DNA of 38,048 nucleotides from Nocardia carnea (lineage in GTDB: Bacteria > Actinomycetota > Actinomycetes > Mycobacteriales > Mycobacteriaceae), in assembly GCF_029868855.1 (NCBI RefSeq), contig NZ_JARWOV010000078.1, positions 1-38,048 of the forward strand. The letters are read 5' to 3'. How positions within the stretch are numbered: the first letter of the stretch is position 1; each line of letters begins with the position of its first letter. Both the position numbers and the translations under genes were made by a program. The notes under the pieces are model-generated. The model worked only from the letters and a program-made list of their open reading frames with translations. It had not been told where the DNA came from and searched no databases. This document shows positions 1-8,047 of this stretch, in pieces.

Positions 1-1978
1 CCGGCAGCGCGGGGGAGGAGTGCAGCTGCGGCGGGAGCTGGGGCGGGGAACCGAGGGAGAAATCCGTGGTGAGGGTGGTCGAGTTGTCCGAGCCGGTATC
101 GGGTGATACCAGCAGGCCCGGTAGGTGGAGGCTGGCGGTGATCCCCGGCTGCTGGGCCATGGTCGACGTACGGCGCAGGCCGACCGTGATCTGATGGCGT
201 TTGGCCAGCCGGCCGACGACGAACAGACCCATCCGCCGCGCGGTTTCGACATTGATCTCACCGCCGGAGGCCAGCCGGGCGTTGGCCGCCTGCAGATCCT
301 CGGTGGCCATGCCCAGCCCGCGGTCGGTGATCTCGATCAGGTAGCCGCCGTCCACTGCGCGCGAAACCGTCACGGCCACCGGAGTATTGGGTGGTGAGTA
401 GCGCAGCGCGTTGTCGATGACCTCCGCGAGCAGATGTTCGATATCGACGGCCGGCTCACCGGCCACGACCCCATCGGGGACATGACCGATCTCGACCCGC
501 TGATAGTCCTCGACCTGAGATACCGCACTCCACAGCATATCCGAGAGCGGGACCGGCTCGAGCTGACCGCGGCGCAACGCGGTGCCGGCCAGCACCAGCA
601 GGTTGTCGCCGTTACGGCGCATGCGGGTGGCGAGATGGTCGAGCCGGAACAGGCTCTGCAGCCGGCCGGGGTCGTCCTCGTCGTGTTCCAGTTCCTCGAT
701 GATCCCGAGCTGCTGTTCGACCAGCGATTGGCTGCGCCGGGACAGGGTTTCGAACATATTGCCGATCTGCACCCGCAGACGGGCCTGGTCGGCGGCGAGA
801 TTGAGTGCCTGCTGGTGCATTTCGTCGACCGCGCGGGCCAGCTGGCCGATCTCCTCGGTGCCCTGGACGCCGACCGGTGCGATTTCCGGGGTCTCGGCGC
901 CGCCGCGAACCTGTTCGAGCTCCTCGGGCAGCCGGACATGGGCCACCTCCAGTGCGTCGCGGCGCAACCGGCGCACCGGTATGACCAGGGTCCGGGCCAC
1001 GGCCAGGGCCAGGGTCAGGCCGCCCAGCAGCGCTCCGATCAGCAACGCGGTTTCCCGCAGCGCGATGTTCTGGGCGGAGATGGTGGCGTGGTGCAGCGCG
1101 CCGGTGATGGTCGCGGACAGCTGTTCGGTCGTGACGTCGTAGCCCTGCAGACTGGCATCCAGTGAATCGCGTGCGGCCGGATCGTTCAGTGCGCCCTGGG
1201 TGCCCTGGCTGAAGATGGCCAGCCGGGTCTGGACCGCGTCCAGCAGCGGCCGGATGCCCCCGGCCGTATCCGGTAGGAACTGGCCGTACTGCTGGATCAT
1301 GGTCAGCTCTGCACCGCCGGAGGTGAGAACCCGGGCGCGCAGGGCCGGATTGTCCACGGCGCTGGGCGAACTGATCACCAGGCGCTGGGCGGTGAGCGAA
1401 CGCCGCGCCGCCTGTACGGCACTGAGCTGCAGAAAGTAGCGCTGGACCGAGAGATTGTCGACCGTCGGCGACTGGGCCAGCGCATTACCGACCCGGACCG
1501 AGATCTCGTCGGCCTGGTCGCCGAGCATGGCGGGCGAGCCGTTGCTCAGGCCACTGCGCATGGTGGAGCCGAGGGTGAGCGCCGAGGACAGTTCGCGGGA
1601 AACCGCCGGCGAGATGCGGTTGCTGTCCATCGCGCGTTCGAGGATCTGGTGGGCCGAATCGAACCGGGCGAGTGCCGCCGTGGTCCGGGACTCGGTATCG
1701 GACCCTCGCGCGGTGGCCGTCACCGCCAGATTCTCGGCCGCGGCGTTGTAATCGACGATCGGCTGGATGACACGGGACTGTTCGGTCGCGGCTTCGAGCT
1801 GTTCCAAGGTGCGGAGCTCGTTGTTGATCCGGAGCACCGCGAACAGGGTTGCCAGGACGACCGGCAACACCAGGACGATACCGACCTTGCGGGTGACCGA
1901 CCAGTTGGACAGGCTGAATTGCCACGGTCGCGGGGTTTCCATCCGCCTCTGTCGCCTCCGCATCACGATCGACCTCAT
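1..1978 (-). CDS. NIT-domain sensor histidine kinase (3' part missing)
   Basis: The reading frame is open from an ATG at 1978 to the left edge with no stop, about 659 codons, so the C-terminus is outside the window. A first membrane segment lies at about residues 32-48. A long extracytoplasmic helical region typical of nitrate/nitrite-sensing (NIT) domains follows, then a second membrane segment at about 308-328 and a HAMP-like linker. The kinase core has a LDHLATRMRRN phosphoacceptor region near residue 447, an N-box (EVIDNALRYSPPN) and a G-box (DRGLGMA). The tail after the ATPase domain is rich in Pro and Ser. In Streptomyces and Nocardia this kinase type normally heads a conservon (cvnA, then roadblock/LC7, DUF742 and small-GTPase genes), so those would be expected to the left; this is inference. 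Alternative ATG starts are at 1963 and 1942, and none has a strong Shine-Dalgarno. Confidence 0.85.
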   Translation of the reverse strand, partial: MRSIVMRRRQRRMETPRPWQFSLSNWSVTRKVGIVLVLPVVLATLFAVLRINNELRTLEQLEAATEQSRVIQPIVDYNAAAENLAVTATARGSDTESRTTAALARFDSAHQILERAMDSNRISPAVSRELSSALTLGSTMRSGLSNGSPAMLGDQADEISVRVGNALAQSPTVDNLSVQRYFLQLSAVQAARRSLTAQRLVISSPSAVDNPALRARVLTSGGAELTMIQQYGQFLPDTAGGIRPLLDAVQTRLAIFSQGTQGALNDPAARDSLDASLQGYDVTTEQLSATITGALHHATISAQNIALRETALLIGALLGGLTLALAVARTLVIPVRRLRRDALEVAHVRLPEELEQVRGGAETPEIAPVGVQGTEEIGQLARAVDEMHQQALNLAADQARLRVQIGNMFETLSRRSQSLVEQQLGIIEELEHDEDDPGRLQSLFRLDHLATRMRRNGDNLLVLAGTALRRGQLEPVPLSDMLWSAVSQVEDYQRVEIGHVPDGVVAGEPAVDIEHLLAEVIDNALRYSPPNTPVAVTVSRAVDGGYLIEITDRGLGMATEDLQAANARLASGGEINVETARRMGLFVVGRLAKRHQITVGLRRTSTMAQQPGITASLHLPGLLVSPDTGSDNSTTLTTDFSLGSPPQLPPQLHSSPALP

Positions 1979-2217
1979 TTGGTGCGTGGCCGTTTCAGTT
2001 ATGGTTGAATGTCACACCGAACCGACCAGAGGTCTAGTTTTTCCCGCTCGGAACATACCGTGCATGGTAGCGGCGGGCAATCGGGACGTTCAGCCGGTTA
2101 TACCGCGAATAAAGCGGACGGTGAACGGGTTTCGTTACATATCACAGATCGGTAATGATCGGTCCGGTAATCGGATGAACTCCCAGGTGGGCGCTGCGGC
2201 TCGCGGGCCGGCCGGGG

Positions 2218-2258
2218 CCTCTCAGTAGCCTCTCAGTCGCTGCGGTCAAACTGGTGCA
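2218..2258 (+). promoter_or_regulatory. Putative MprA box and leaderless promoter of mprA
   Basis: Two direct repeats of CCTCTCAGT begin at 2218 and 2229, an 11-bp period, giving TCTCAG-N5-TCTCAG at 2220-2236. This one-turn spacing is typical of OmpR/PhoB-family operators. Ten bases further lies CAAACT (2247-2252), a possible -10, which would start transcription at or next to the mprA ATG (2259). No Shine-Dalgarno is visible, so a leaderless transcript is likely. The same arrangement recurs at 4514-4546 before pepD, which supports binding by MprA itself. M. tuberculosis MprA is known to autoregulate through direct repeats. Confidence 0.7.
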
Positions 2259-2945
2259 ATGCGCATTCTGGTGGTCGACGACGATCGTGCGGTGCGGGAA
2301 TCGCTGCGCCGATCACTGACCTTCAACGGCTACACGGTCGATCTGGCGGTGGACGGTATCGATGCCTTGGAGAAGGCGACCGCCGAACGACCCGACGCCT
2401 TGGTGCTCGACGTCATGATGCCCAGACTGGACGGCCTGGAAGTATGCCGCCGACTACGCAGCACCGGCGACGACCTGCCGATTCTGGTACTCACCGCCCG
2501 CGATTCGGTATCCGAACGGGTCGCCGGCCTCGACGCCGGCGCCGACGACTATCTGCCCAAACCGTTCGCCCTCGAAGAGCTGCTCGCCCGGCTGCGGGCG
2601 CTGCTGCGCCGCCGCGCCCCGGATCCCGGCGAGATCTCGGAGACCATGCGGTTCGCCGATCTCTCCCTGGACCCGGTCACCCGGGAGGTCGCGCGCGGGG
2701 AAAGAGCTATTTCACTCACCCGCACCGAGTTCTCACTGCTGGAAATGCTGATGGCCAATCCGCGCCGGGTACTGACCCGCGGCCGGATCCTCGAGGAAGT
2801 CTGGGGTTACGACTTCCCGACTTCCGGTAACGCGCTGGAGGTCTATATCGGCTACCTGCGCCGGAAAACCGAGGCCGACGGCGAAACCCGGCTCATCCAC
2901 ACGGTGCGCGGCGTCGGCTACGTGCTGCGCGAAACGCCCCCGTAA
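2259..2945 (+). CDS. mprA: Response regulator MprA (OmpR family)
   Basis: A 228-residue response regulator. The receiver domain (residues 1-120) has the acidic pocket DDD at 7-9, phosphoacceptor Asp51 in [12 protein letters not shown], the switch Thr in LTAR and the conserved Lys in PKPF. The C-terminal winged-helix domain (about 130-226) contains [13 protein letters not shown] and the recognition region [18 protein letters not shown], ending [15 protein letters not shown], almost as I remember M. tuberculosis MprA. It responds to cell-envelope stress with its kinase MprB, encoded 9 bp downstream, and should control pepD and, as known in mycobacteria, sigE and its own operon. The ATG at 2259 follows the direct-repeat operator directly, and the transcript is probably leaderless. 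Confidence 0.95.
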   Translation: MRILVVDDDRAVRESLRRSLTFNGYTVDLAVDGIDALEKATAERPDALVLDVMMPRLDGLEVCRRLRSTGDDLPILVLTARDSVSERVAGLDAGADDYLPKPFALEELLARLRALLRRRAPDPGEISETMRFADLSLDPVTREVARGERAISLTRTEFSLLEMLMANPRRVLTRGRILEEVWGYDFPTSGNALEVYIGYLRRKTEADGETRLIHTVRGVGYVLRETPP

Positions 2946-2954
2946 GCCGCCGAG

Positions 2955-4433
2955 ATGGCACGTACCCCCCGCTCGGCGGCCAAGAAACATACGGTGGCGA
3001 CGCTCGGCCGGTCCTGGCCGGACGAACCCCCGCCCATGCGCCCGCCGACCCCGTTGACACGCACCGTCTCACTGCGGTGGCGGGTCACGTTACTGGCGGC
3101 TTCGCTGGTGGCGATCTTCGTGGCGATCACCTCGATCGCGGCCTACGCCATGGTCGCCCGGGCGCTCTACGGTCAGGTCGACGCCCAGTTGCACGCCCGC
3201 GCGGCCACCATGATCAGCGGCGATATCGACAATATGGCGTTCCAGTCGCTCGGCGTCGCCACCCTGTTCTCGAACGATATCGGGGTCGCGCTGATCTACC
3301 CGGTGCCGCCGTCGGAGGCCGAGAAACCGGCGAGCATCCCCGTCTACCTGCCGCCGCAGCCGACCACACCGCCCATCGGCACCGAAGAGGTCGCGGTGGC
3401 GCAGGGTAAACGGGATTCGTCGCTGCGCACCTACAACAGCCAGCGGGTACTCGCCGAGCGGATGGACTCCGGGGTCACCCTGGTCATCTCACAGCGGCTC
3501 GAACCCACCCGCGAGGTGCTGGACCGGCTGGCCTGGCTGCTGTTCGCGGTCGGTGCCTGCGGGGTCGTACTCGCGGCCGGTGCCGGTACCACCGTCGGCC
3601 GCACCGGCCTGCGCCCGATCGCGCGTCTCACCGCGGCCACCGAGCGAATCGCCCGTACCGATGATCTGACCCCCATCCCGGTCACCGGCGACGACGAACT
3701 CGCCCGGCTGACCGAGAGTTTCAACACCATGCTGCGGGCGCTTGCCGAATCCCGGGACCGGCAGCGCCGGCTGGTCGCCGACGCCGGTCACGAACTGCGG
3801 ACCCCGCTGACCTCGTTGCGCACCAATACGGAATTGCTGATGGCGTCGAGCCGCCCCGACGCCCCCGCGATACCGGAAGCGGATATGGCCGAACTGCGCT
3901 CGGATGTGATGGCGCAGATCGAAGAGCTGTCCAATCTGGTGGGCGATCTGGTGGATCTCGCCCGTGAGGACGCTCCGGAGACGGTGTACGAGCGGGTCGA
4001 TCTCGGCGAGGTGACCGAACGCGCCCTGGAACGGGTCCGCCGCCGCGGGGCCGTGGCCTTCGACGCCGAACTGCGGCCGTGGTTCGTCTACGGCCACGAA
4101 GCCGCCCTGGAGCGGGCGATTCTGAATGTGCTCGACAATGCGGCGAAATGGAGCCCGCCCGGTGAACTGGTCGGGGTGCGGATGGCCGAAACCGGGCGTG
4201 GACTGCTGGAACTGTCGGTTGCGGATGCCGGCCCGGGAATTCCCCCCGCCGAACGCGAACTGGTCTTCGAGCGCTTCTACCGGACCACGGCGTCTCGGTC
4301 GATGCCCGGCTCCGGTCTGGGACTGGCCATTGTGAAACAGGTCGTCACCAAACACGGCGGCACCATCGCGATCGATACCTCGGACACCGGCGGCGCGATG
4401 ATCCGGATCGTTCTACCCGGCGAGAGTCAGTGA
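2955..4433 (+). CDS. mprB: Sensor histidine kinase MprB
   Basis: A 492-residue membrane kinase, partner of MprA. A first membrane segment (RVTLLAASLVAIFVAITSIA, about 43-62) is followed by an extracytoplasmic loop, a second segment (WLLFAVGACGVVLAAGAG, about 194-211), a HAMP domain ending in ARLTESFNTMLRALAESRDR, and the DHp helix with phosphoacceptor His279 in DAGHELRTPLTSLRTN. The ATPase core shows NVLDNAAKWSPPGE (N box), DAGPGIP (G1), FERFYR (F box) and GSGLGLAIVKQV (G2). It starts 9 bp after mprA, so the two are cotranscribed. The ATG at 2955 gives a 27-residue cytoplasmic extension before a second in-frame ATG at 3036; neither has a good ribosome site. M. tuberculosis MprB senses envelope stress and interacts with DnaK through its extracytoplasmic loop. 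Confidence 0.95.
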   Translation: MARTPRSAAKKHTVATLGRSWPDEPPPMRPPTPLTRTVSLRWRVTLLAASLVAIFVAITSIAAYAMVARALYGQVDAQLHARAATMISGDIDNMAFQSLGVATLFSNDIGVALIYPVPPSEAEKPASIPVYLPPQPTTPPIGTEEVAVAQGKRDSSLRTYNSQRVLAERMDSGVTLVISQRLEPTREVLDRLAWLLFAVGACGVVLAAGAGTTVGRTGLRPIARLTAATERIARTDDLTPIPVTGDDELARLTESFNTMLRALAESRDRQRRLVADAGHELRTPLTSLRTNTELLMASSRPDAPAIPEADMAELRSDVMAQIEELSNLVGDLVDLAREDAPETVYERVDLGEVTERALERVRRRGAVAFDAELRPWFVYGHEAALERAILNVLDNAAKWSPPGELVGVRMAETGRGLLELSVADAGPGIPPAERELVFERFYRTTASRSMPGSGLGLAIVKQVVTKHGGTIAIDTSDTGGAMIRIVLPGESQ

Positions 4434-4513
4434 TCTCGGTGCTTCCGTGGGCACGAAGGCTGCGGCTCGCCGCTGTCTACCGCCGCCAACAAACACGCAA
4501 ATACACATATCGA

Positions 4514-4546
4514 TCTCAGATCGCTCTCAGCCGTGTTCGGCACTCT
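4514..4546 (+). promoter_or_regulatory. Putative MprA box and promoter of pepD
   Basis: TCTCAG at 4514-4519 and again at 4525-4530 form a direct repeat with the same 11-bp period as the mprA operator. Ten bases after the second copy lies CACTCT (4541-4546), in the same position as CAAACT at mprA. If this is the -10, transcription starts near 4553, leaving a leader of about 25 nt with an AGAGAG ribosome site before the ATG at 4578. The identical geometry at two promoters argues against chance. Confidence 0.7.
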
Positions 4547-4577
4547 GGACAGGGAATATGAGCAGAATAGAGAGACT

Positions 4578-5984
4578 ATGACCGAGGATTTCACCAATCG
4601 GCCGGACCGGCCGGAAGAAGGACCGGTGCCGCCCTCGAATGCGCATCCCCAGCCGGGTGCGGCTCATGAGCCCGCCGCCGCGCCGCCGGGGCAGGCGGGC
4701 GGTCTTCAGTATCCGGGCGGGCAGCCGTTTCCGGGTGGACGTCCCGGCGATACCGCCGCGTACCCGACGATGGGCCATCCATACGGCGGTCCGCCCCCCG
4801 CGGGCCCGCCGCCGGGCGATACCGGGCAGTTCTTCGCCGCCGGCCCCCCGCCGGCGCCGCGGAAGAGCTCGCTGCGTACCGGGCTGGTGGCCGGTGGGAT
4901 CGCGCTCGCACTGGTCAGCGGTGGTGTCGGCGGTGTGGTGGGGGCGCTGGTCACCGATTCGGGTAACGGGCCGGCGGTGACCAATGCGCTCGATGCGCCG
5001 GTGCCCGAGATCAAGGATGCCGCGAACGCGCCGGCGGGTTCGGTTCAGGCGGTCGCGCAGGAGGTCACTCCGTCCGTTGTGATGATCGAGGTGGCCAGTA
5101 ACCGCGGACAGGGCGAGGGCTCCGGGGTGGTGCTGTCCTCGGACGGGCTCATCCTGACCAACAACCATGTCGCGGCCGGTGGCGGCGCCGGGGGCGATAT
5201 GCGGGTGACCTTCGCCGACGGCAGCACCGCTCCGGCCACCCTGGTCGGTGCCGATCCGGTATCGGATCTGGCGGTGATCCAGGCGCGCGGGAAATCGGAT
5301 CTGAAACCGATCGAGCTGGGCAGTTCGGCCGGTCTGCAGGTCGGGCAGCCGGTCGTGGCGATCGGCTCGCCGCTCGGACTGGCCGGCACGGTCACCACCG
5401 GGATCGTCTCGGCGCTCAACCGGCCGGTATCCACTACCGGTGAGGGTGGTGGCGACCCCACCGTGCCGAATCCGGTGATCGACGCGGTCCAGACCGATGC
5501 CGCGATCAATCCCGGTAACTCGGGGGGCGCGCTGGTCGACAACCAGGGCCGGCTGATCGGTATCAACACCGCGATCGCCAGCCTGGGTTCGTCGGGCGCG
5601 GCCGGTCAGCAGAGCGGTTCGATCGGGCTCGGGTTCGCGATTCCGGTGGATCAGGCGCGACGGGTCGCGGATGAGCTGATCAAGACGGGCCACGCCACGT
5701 ACGCTCAGATCGGGATGACCGTGCAACGCGACGAATCCGTGCACGGGGCGCGGATTCTCGAGGTCACCCCGAACGGGCCGGCGGCGCAGGCGAGAATTCC
5801 GGCGGGCTCGATCGTGACCAGGCTCGACGACCGCACGATCGATTCCGGGGATGCCCTGGTGGCCGCGGTGCGGTCGAAACAGCCCGGAGACAAAGTGCAA
5901 GTGACGTACACGAATGGGCAGGGCGGTGGTTCGGAGACGGTCGAGGTGACCCTCGCCGCCGCCGCGGTGGAAGGAGCACGGTGA
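4578..5984 (+). CDS. pepD: HtrA-like serine protease PepD (membrane-anchored, PDZ)
   Basis: A 468-residue protein. The N-terminal 95 residues are a cytosolic Pro/Gly-rich stretch, followed by one membrane segment at about 100-125. The trypsin-like protease domain shows an intact triad: His197 (NNHVAA), Asp230 (SDLAVI) and Ser315 (GNSGGAL). A single PDZ domain (about 375-460) starts at YAQIGMTVQRD and includes NGPAAQARIPAGSIV. The domain order matches mycobacterial PepD/HtrA2, which handles misfolded proteins outside the membrane and feeds back on MprAB-SigE signalling. The ATG at 4578 is preferred to an in-frame upstream start at 4533 because AGAGAG lies just before it and the upstream codons overlap the promoter. 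Its TGA shares a base with the next start codon. Confidence 0.93.
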   Translation: MTEDFTNRPDRPEEGPVPPSNAHPQPGAAHEPAAAPPGQAGGLQYPGGQPFPGGRPGDTAAYPTMGHPYGGPPPAGPPPGDTGQFFAAGPPPAPRKSSLRTGLVAGGIALALVSGGVGGVVGALVTDSGNGPAVTNALDAPVPEIKDAANAPAGSVQAVAQEVTPSVVMIEVASNRGQGEGSGVVLSSDGLILTNNHVAAGGGAGGDMRVTFADGSTAPATLVGADPVSDLAVIQARGKSDLKPIELGSSAGLQVGQPVVAIGSPLGLAGTVTTGIVSALNRPVSTTGEGGGDPTVPNPVIDAVQTDAAINPGNSGGALVDNQGRLIGINTAIASLGSSGAAGQQSGSIGLGFAIPVDQARRVADELIKTGHATYAQIGMTVQRDESVHGARILEVTPNGPAAQARIPAGSIVTRLDDRTIDSGDALVAAVRSKQPGDKVQVTYTNGQGGGSETVEVTLAAAAVEGAR

Positions 5985-6538
5985 TGCAGTTGGTGACCGG
6001 GGGCGGCCACGCCGCGACCGATATCGGCGCTACGGTGAGCGGTATGGAAATCGATGCTCCTGTGGCGGGGCGCGCACTGGTGGTGGTCGTCGACGATCGA
6101 ACGGCGCACGGCGGCGAGGATTCGCTGGGTCCGTTGGTCACCGAACTGCTCACCGAGGCGGGGTTCCTGGTCGATGCGTCCGTTTCGGTGGAGGCGGACG
6201 AGGTGGCGATCCGGAACGCCTTGAACACCGCGGTGATCGGTGGCGTGGATATCGTGATCTCGGTCGGTGGTACCGGTATGTCGCCGCGTGATGTCACGCC
6301 CGAGGCGACGGCCGAGGTCCTCGATCGGGATCTGCCCGGTATCAGCGAGGCACTGCGTGCGTCCGGCCGGGTGGCCGGGTCACTGGACGCCGGTCTCTCC
6401 CGCGGGCTGGCCGGTATCTCCGGTAGCACCCTGGTGGTGAATCTTCCGGGTACCCGGGCCGCGGTCCGCGACGGTATGGCGACCTTGGGCCCGTTGGCCA
6501 GTCGCGTGATCGGCGAGTTGTCCGGTCTACTGGAATGA
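5984..6538 (+). CDS. moaB2: Molybdopterin-binding MoaB/MogA-like protein (MoaB2)
   Basis: About 184 residues with the MoCF/MogA fold. The segment ALVVVVDDRTAHGGEDSLGP resembles the first MoaB motif, ISVGGTGMSPRDVTPEA is the conserved molybdopterin-binding GGTG...RDxTPEA motif, and VVNLPGTRAAVRDGM matches the end of the fold. MogA-type enzymes adenylylate molybdopterin before metal insertion; whether this paralogue does so is not shown by the sequence. AAGGAG (5971-5976) sits 7 nt before ATG 5984, whose first base is the last base of the pepD stop, so translation is coupled; GTG 5981 is an alternative. M. tuberculosis has the same order (Rv0983 pepD, Rv0984 moaB2). Confidence 0.9.
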   Translation: MQLVTGGGHAATDIGATVSGMEIDAPVAGRALVVVVDDRTAHGGEDSLGPLVTELLTEAGFLVDASVSVEADEVAIRNALNTAVIGGVDIVISVGGTGMSPRDVTPEATAEVLDRDLPGISEALRASGRVAGSLDAGLSRGLAGISGSTLVVNLPGTRAAVRDGMATLGPLASRVIGELSGLLE

Positions 6539-6553
6539 GCCGGAGCATGCGGT

Positions 6554-6751
6554 ATGAGTGAGGGTGAGACCCCCGAGGTCCCCCGCCGGGCACGGCGCCG
6601 GGCGGGGGACCTCGCACGTGTGGACCGGGTTTTCGGTGAGGTGTTGCCGAGTACGACCCGTGACGAATGGGACGACGGTTCGTCGCCGGACGGCGACGGC
6701 GACGACTGGTTGCGCGCGCAGGTTCCCCCGCATCACGGCGACGCGGGCTGA
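6554..6751 (+). CDS. Small conserved hypothetical protein (65 aa)
   Basis: Fifteen bases after moaB2 and on the same strand is a 65-residue soluble protein. It has a basic N-terminal part (PRRARRRAGDLARVDRVFG), a middle LPSTTRDEWDD, an acidic spacer and an ending WLRAQVPPHHG. I recall very similar short proteins in related mycolic-acid bacteria, with the WLRxQVPPHH ending best conserved, but I know no function. CCGGAG lies about 10 nt upstream of ATG 6554. An overlapping frame (start 6558) lacks these motifs. It probably ends the mprAB-pepD-moaB2 transcription unit. Confidence 0.7.
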   Translation: MSEGETPEVPRRARRRAGDLARVDRVFGEVLPSTTRDEWDDGSSPDGDGDDWLRAQVPPHHGDAG

Positions 6752-7003
6752 TCGGTAAAGGGTTGGCGCCGAACGTTTTCCGTGCGAATACGATATGAAT
6801 GCGCTATCTCGCGGGGTAACGGGGTGGGTTTTCGGGCCAATTGTCCAGAACCGGGCTCGAGAGGATTTTCACGGCGGCCGGTAGTACGACGCCCGCCGTT
6901 TTTTCATCCGTATGCCCGTGGGCCGATCTGTTTACGGATTTCTATCGTTTCTGCGTGGTGGCGCGGCATTTCTGCTACGGCAGTGACCTGCGCGTGCGCA
7001 CGT

Positions 7004-7045
7004 CGCTATACATGAATGTGAAATAGATCACATCAACGTATAGCG
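7004..7045. promoter_or_regulatory. CRP/GlxR-type site nested in a 42-bp dyad
   Basis: TGTGA-AATAGA-TCACA at 7017-7032 matches the CRP consensus TGTGA-N6-TCACA exactly. It is flanked symmetrically, 5 bp away on each side, by CGCTATAC (7004-7011) and GTATAGCG (7038-7045), a perfect inverted pair about the same centre. The CRP part predicts cAMP-dependent control of the porin genes; GlxR/Crp (Rv3676) is the known actinobacterial regulator. The outer arms suggest a second dimer or a cruciform/RNA hairpin (inference). Confidence 0.75.
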
Positions 7046-7055
7046 AAAAGAGACT

Positions 7056-7085
7056 TTGTCCAATCTGTTATCGACCGCTTAATCT
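7056..7085 (+). promoter_or_regulatory. Possible promoter of the porin cluster
   Basis: TTGTCC (7056-7061) and TAATCT (7080-7085) are separated by 18 bp and resemble -35 and -10 elements of a primary sigma factor. A start near 7092 would put the CRP dyad at about -67, within the range used by upstream CRP activators, and would leave a leader of about 200 nt. This is pattern matching only. Confidence 0.4.
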
Positions 7086-7192
7086 CGGTGCGTCGACCGC
7101 CGCAAAGGCGGTCCGGCGGGCTTGCAAACGGGGTCAGCCGGTCGCTTTCGTGTGCATTGTCTGTTTTGGGCGTTGCACCGAAATAACAACGG

Positions 7193-7208
7193 GTCACCTG
7201 TAGGTAAC
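7193..7208. promoter_or_regulatory. Inverted repeat in the porin leader
   Basis: GTCACCT-GT-AGGTAAC is a 16-bp imperfect palindrome (6 of 7 pairs) lying 85 bp before the first porin ATG. It may be a repressor operator if a second promoter lies nearby, or a small RNA hairpin in the leader. No regulator is assigned. Confidence 0.35.
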
Positions 7209-7292
7209 AAACGAGCGAAACACTGGTCGGAGCCGGAGAGCAGTGTGTCCGAGCTCGAAGGCCTGCTGTTTGTCCGAATGATGAGGGGAAAT

Positions 7293-7967
7293 ATGAGCGA
7301 GAACCGCACCGACGGTGTACGAAGTGGCGCCAGGATCGCGGGTATCGGTGCCGCGGCCGCTGTCGCCGTAGGACTGCTGTCGGTGGGCGCTGCCAACGCC
7401 GATACCTTCGTGCCGCTACCGGACGGCCAGAAAGCCGGCCCGGGTGTCACCATCTCCCGCACCGGTGAGCATGCCGTTATTTCGCCCTCCATGGCCGCCA
7501 CCGGCGCGGGCCGGGTCGTGTGGGTCTCGGGTAACGCGATCGCCGATGTCACGGTCACACCCGAGGGTGAACCGGGTCCGAACAACGGGCCAACCGGAGC
7601 GGACGGCACCAACAACTCGTCCACCCACGGGGCTTCGCAGCTCAACACCGGTTATATCGTCGGCTGCCAGGTCAGCATCGGTGACGAGGCGATCGGACTG
7701 GGCGGATCTCTCGGTTTGAGCCTCGACGGCGGAAGCGTCGGCGGTTCGGTCGGTGTGGAGCTGGGCCCGGGTGAGGTCAAGTTCGTCCAGATCGATTACA
7801 AGGACATCACCAAGCCCGGCAAGTACTCCGTCGAGTACCAGGACGCCGAAATCGAGATCCAGGGTTGCGCGGGTTACGCGCAGGCGCGGTCGTACACGGT
7901 GGTCGAGATCATCGGCGACCACTACTCGAAGACGACCCTGTACGGCCAGCCGTTCAGCATCGGCTGA
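7293..7967 (+). CDS. MspA-family porin A1 (NfpA/NfpB-like)
   Basis: A 224-residue outer-membrane channel subunit. A classic signal peptide (basic start, GIGAAAAVAVGLLSVG, cleavage after ANA) is followed by the mature start DTFVPLPDGQ. The body is Gly/Asp-rich beta structure and the C-terminus SKTTLYGQPFSIG parallels the TTYGEPW-type end of MspA. Two cysteines (GCQV, QGCAGY) probably form a disulfide. N. farcinica makes a hetero-oligomeric channel from two adjacent genes, nfpA and nfpB; this gene and the next form such a pair. GAGGGGAA lies 2 nt before ATG 7293; an in-frame upstream ATG would give an unlikely extension through the ribosome site. It differs from its copy A2 (9032-9706) at about 35 of 224 positions without gaps. 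Which of NfpA or NfpB it matches I cannot say. Confidence 0.9.
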   Translation: MSENRTDGVRSGARIAGIGAAAAVAVGLLSVGAANADTFVPLPDGQKAGPGVTISRTGEHAVISPSMAATGAGRVVWVSGNAIADVTVTPEGEPGPNNGPTGADGTNNSSTHGASQLNTGYIVGCQVSIGDEAIGLGGSLGLSLDGGSVGGSVGVELGPGEVKFVQIDYKDITKPGKYSVEYQDAEIEIQGCAGYAQARSYTVVEIIGDHYSKTTLYGQPFSIG

Positions 7968-8047
7968 ACCGCCCGGTCCGTCCCGTCGTATCGAAACGAA
8001 CCTCGCCTCGCGTCGATTCGCGAGCTTTCCCCTCGAAGGGTCCAACC

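Larger units (their letters stand above)
6752..7292. other. Long regulatory region upstream of the porin cluster
   Basis: These 541 bp hold no convincing gene. The short frames lack a ribosome site and family motifs, and base composition is AT-richer than the flanking genes. The region contains the CRP-type dyad (7004-7045), a possible promoter (7056-7085) and a second inverted repeat (7193-7208), then a leader of about 200 nt. It ends with GAGGGGAA, a strong ribosome site for the first porin. Confidence 0.7.

Noticed and set aside
3036..4433. Shorter mprB starting at the second ATG
   Set aside because: Kept only as an alternative: neither start has a good ribosome site, and the 2955 start lies 9 bp after mprA, suiting coupled translation.
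4527..5900. 457-residue open frame antisense to pepD
   Set aside because: It mirrors the codon bias of pepD, is Arg/His/Asp-rich without any motif and has no ribosome site.
6782..7026. Short open frames in the porin upstream region
   Set aside because: They end near or overlap the CRP dyad, lack ribosome sites and show no conserved features.
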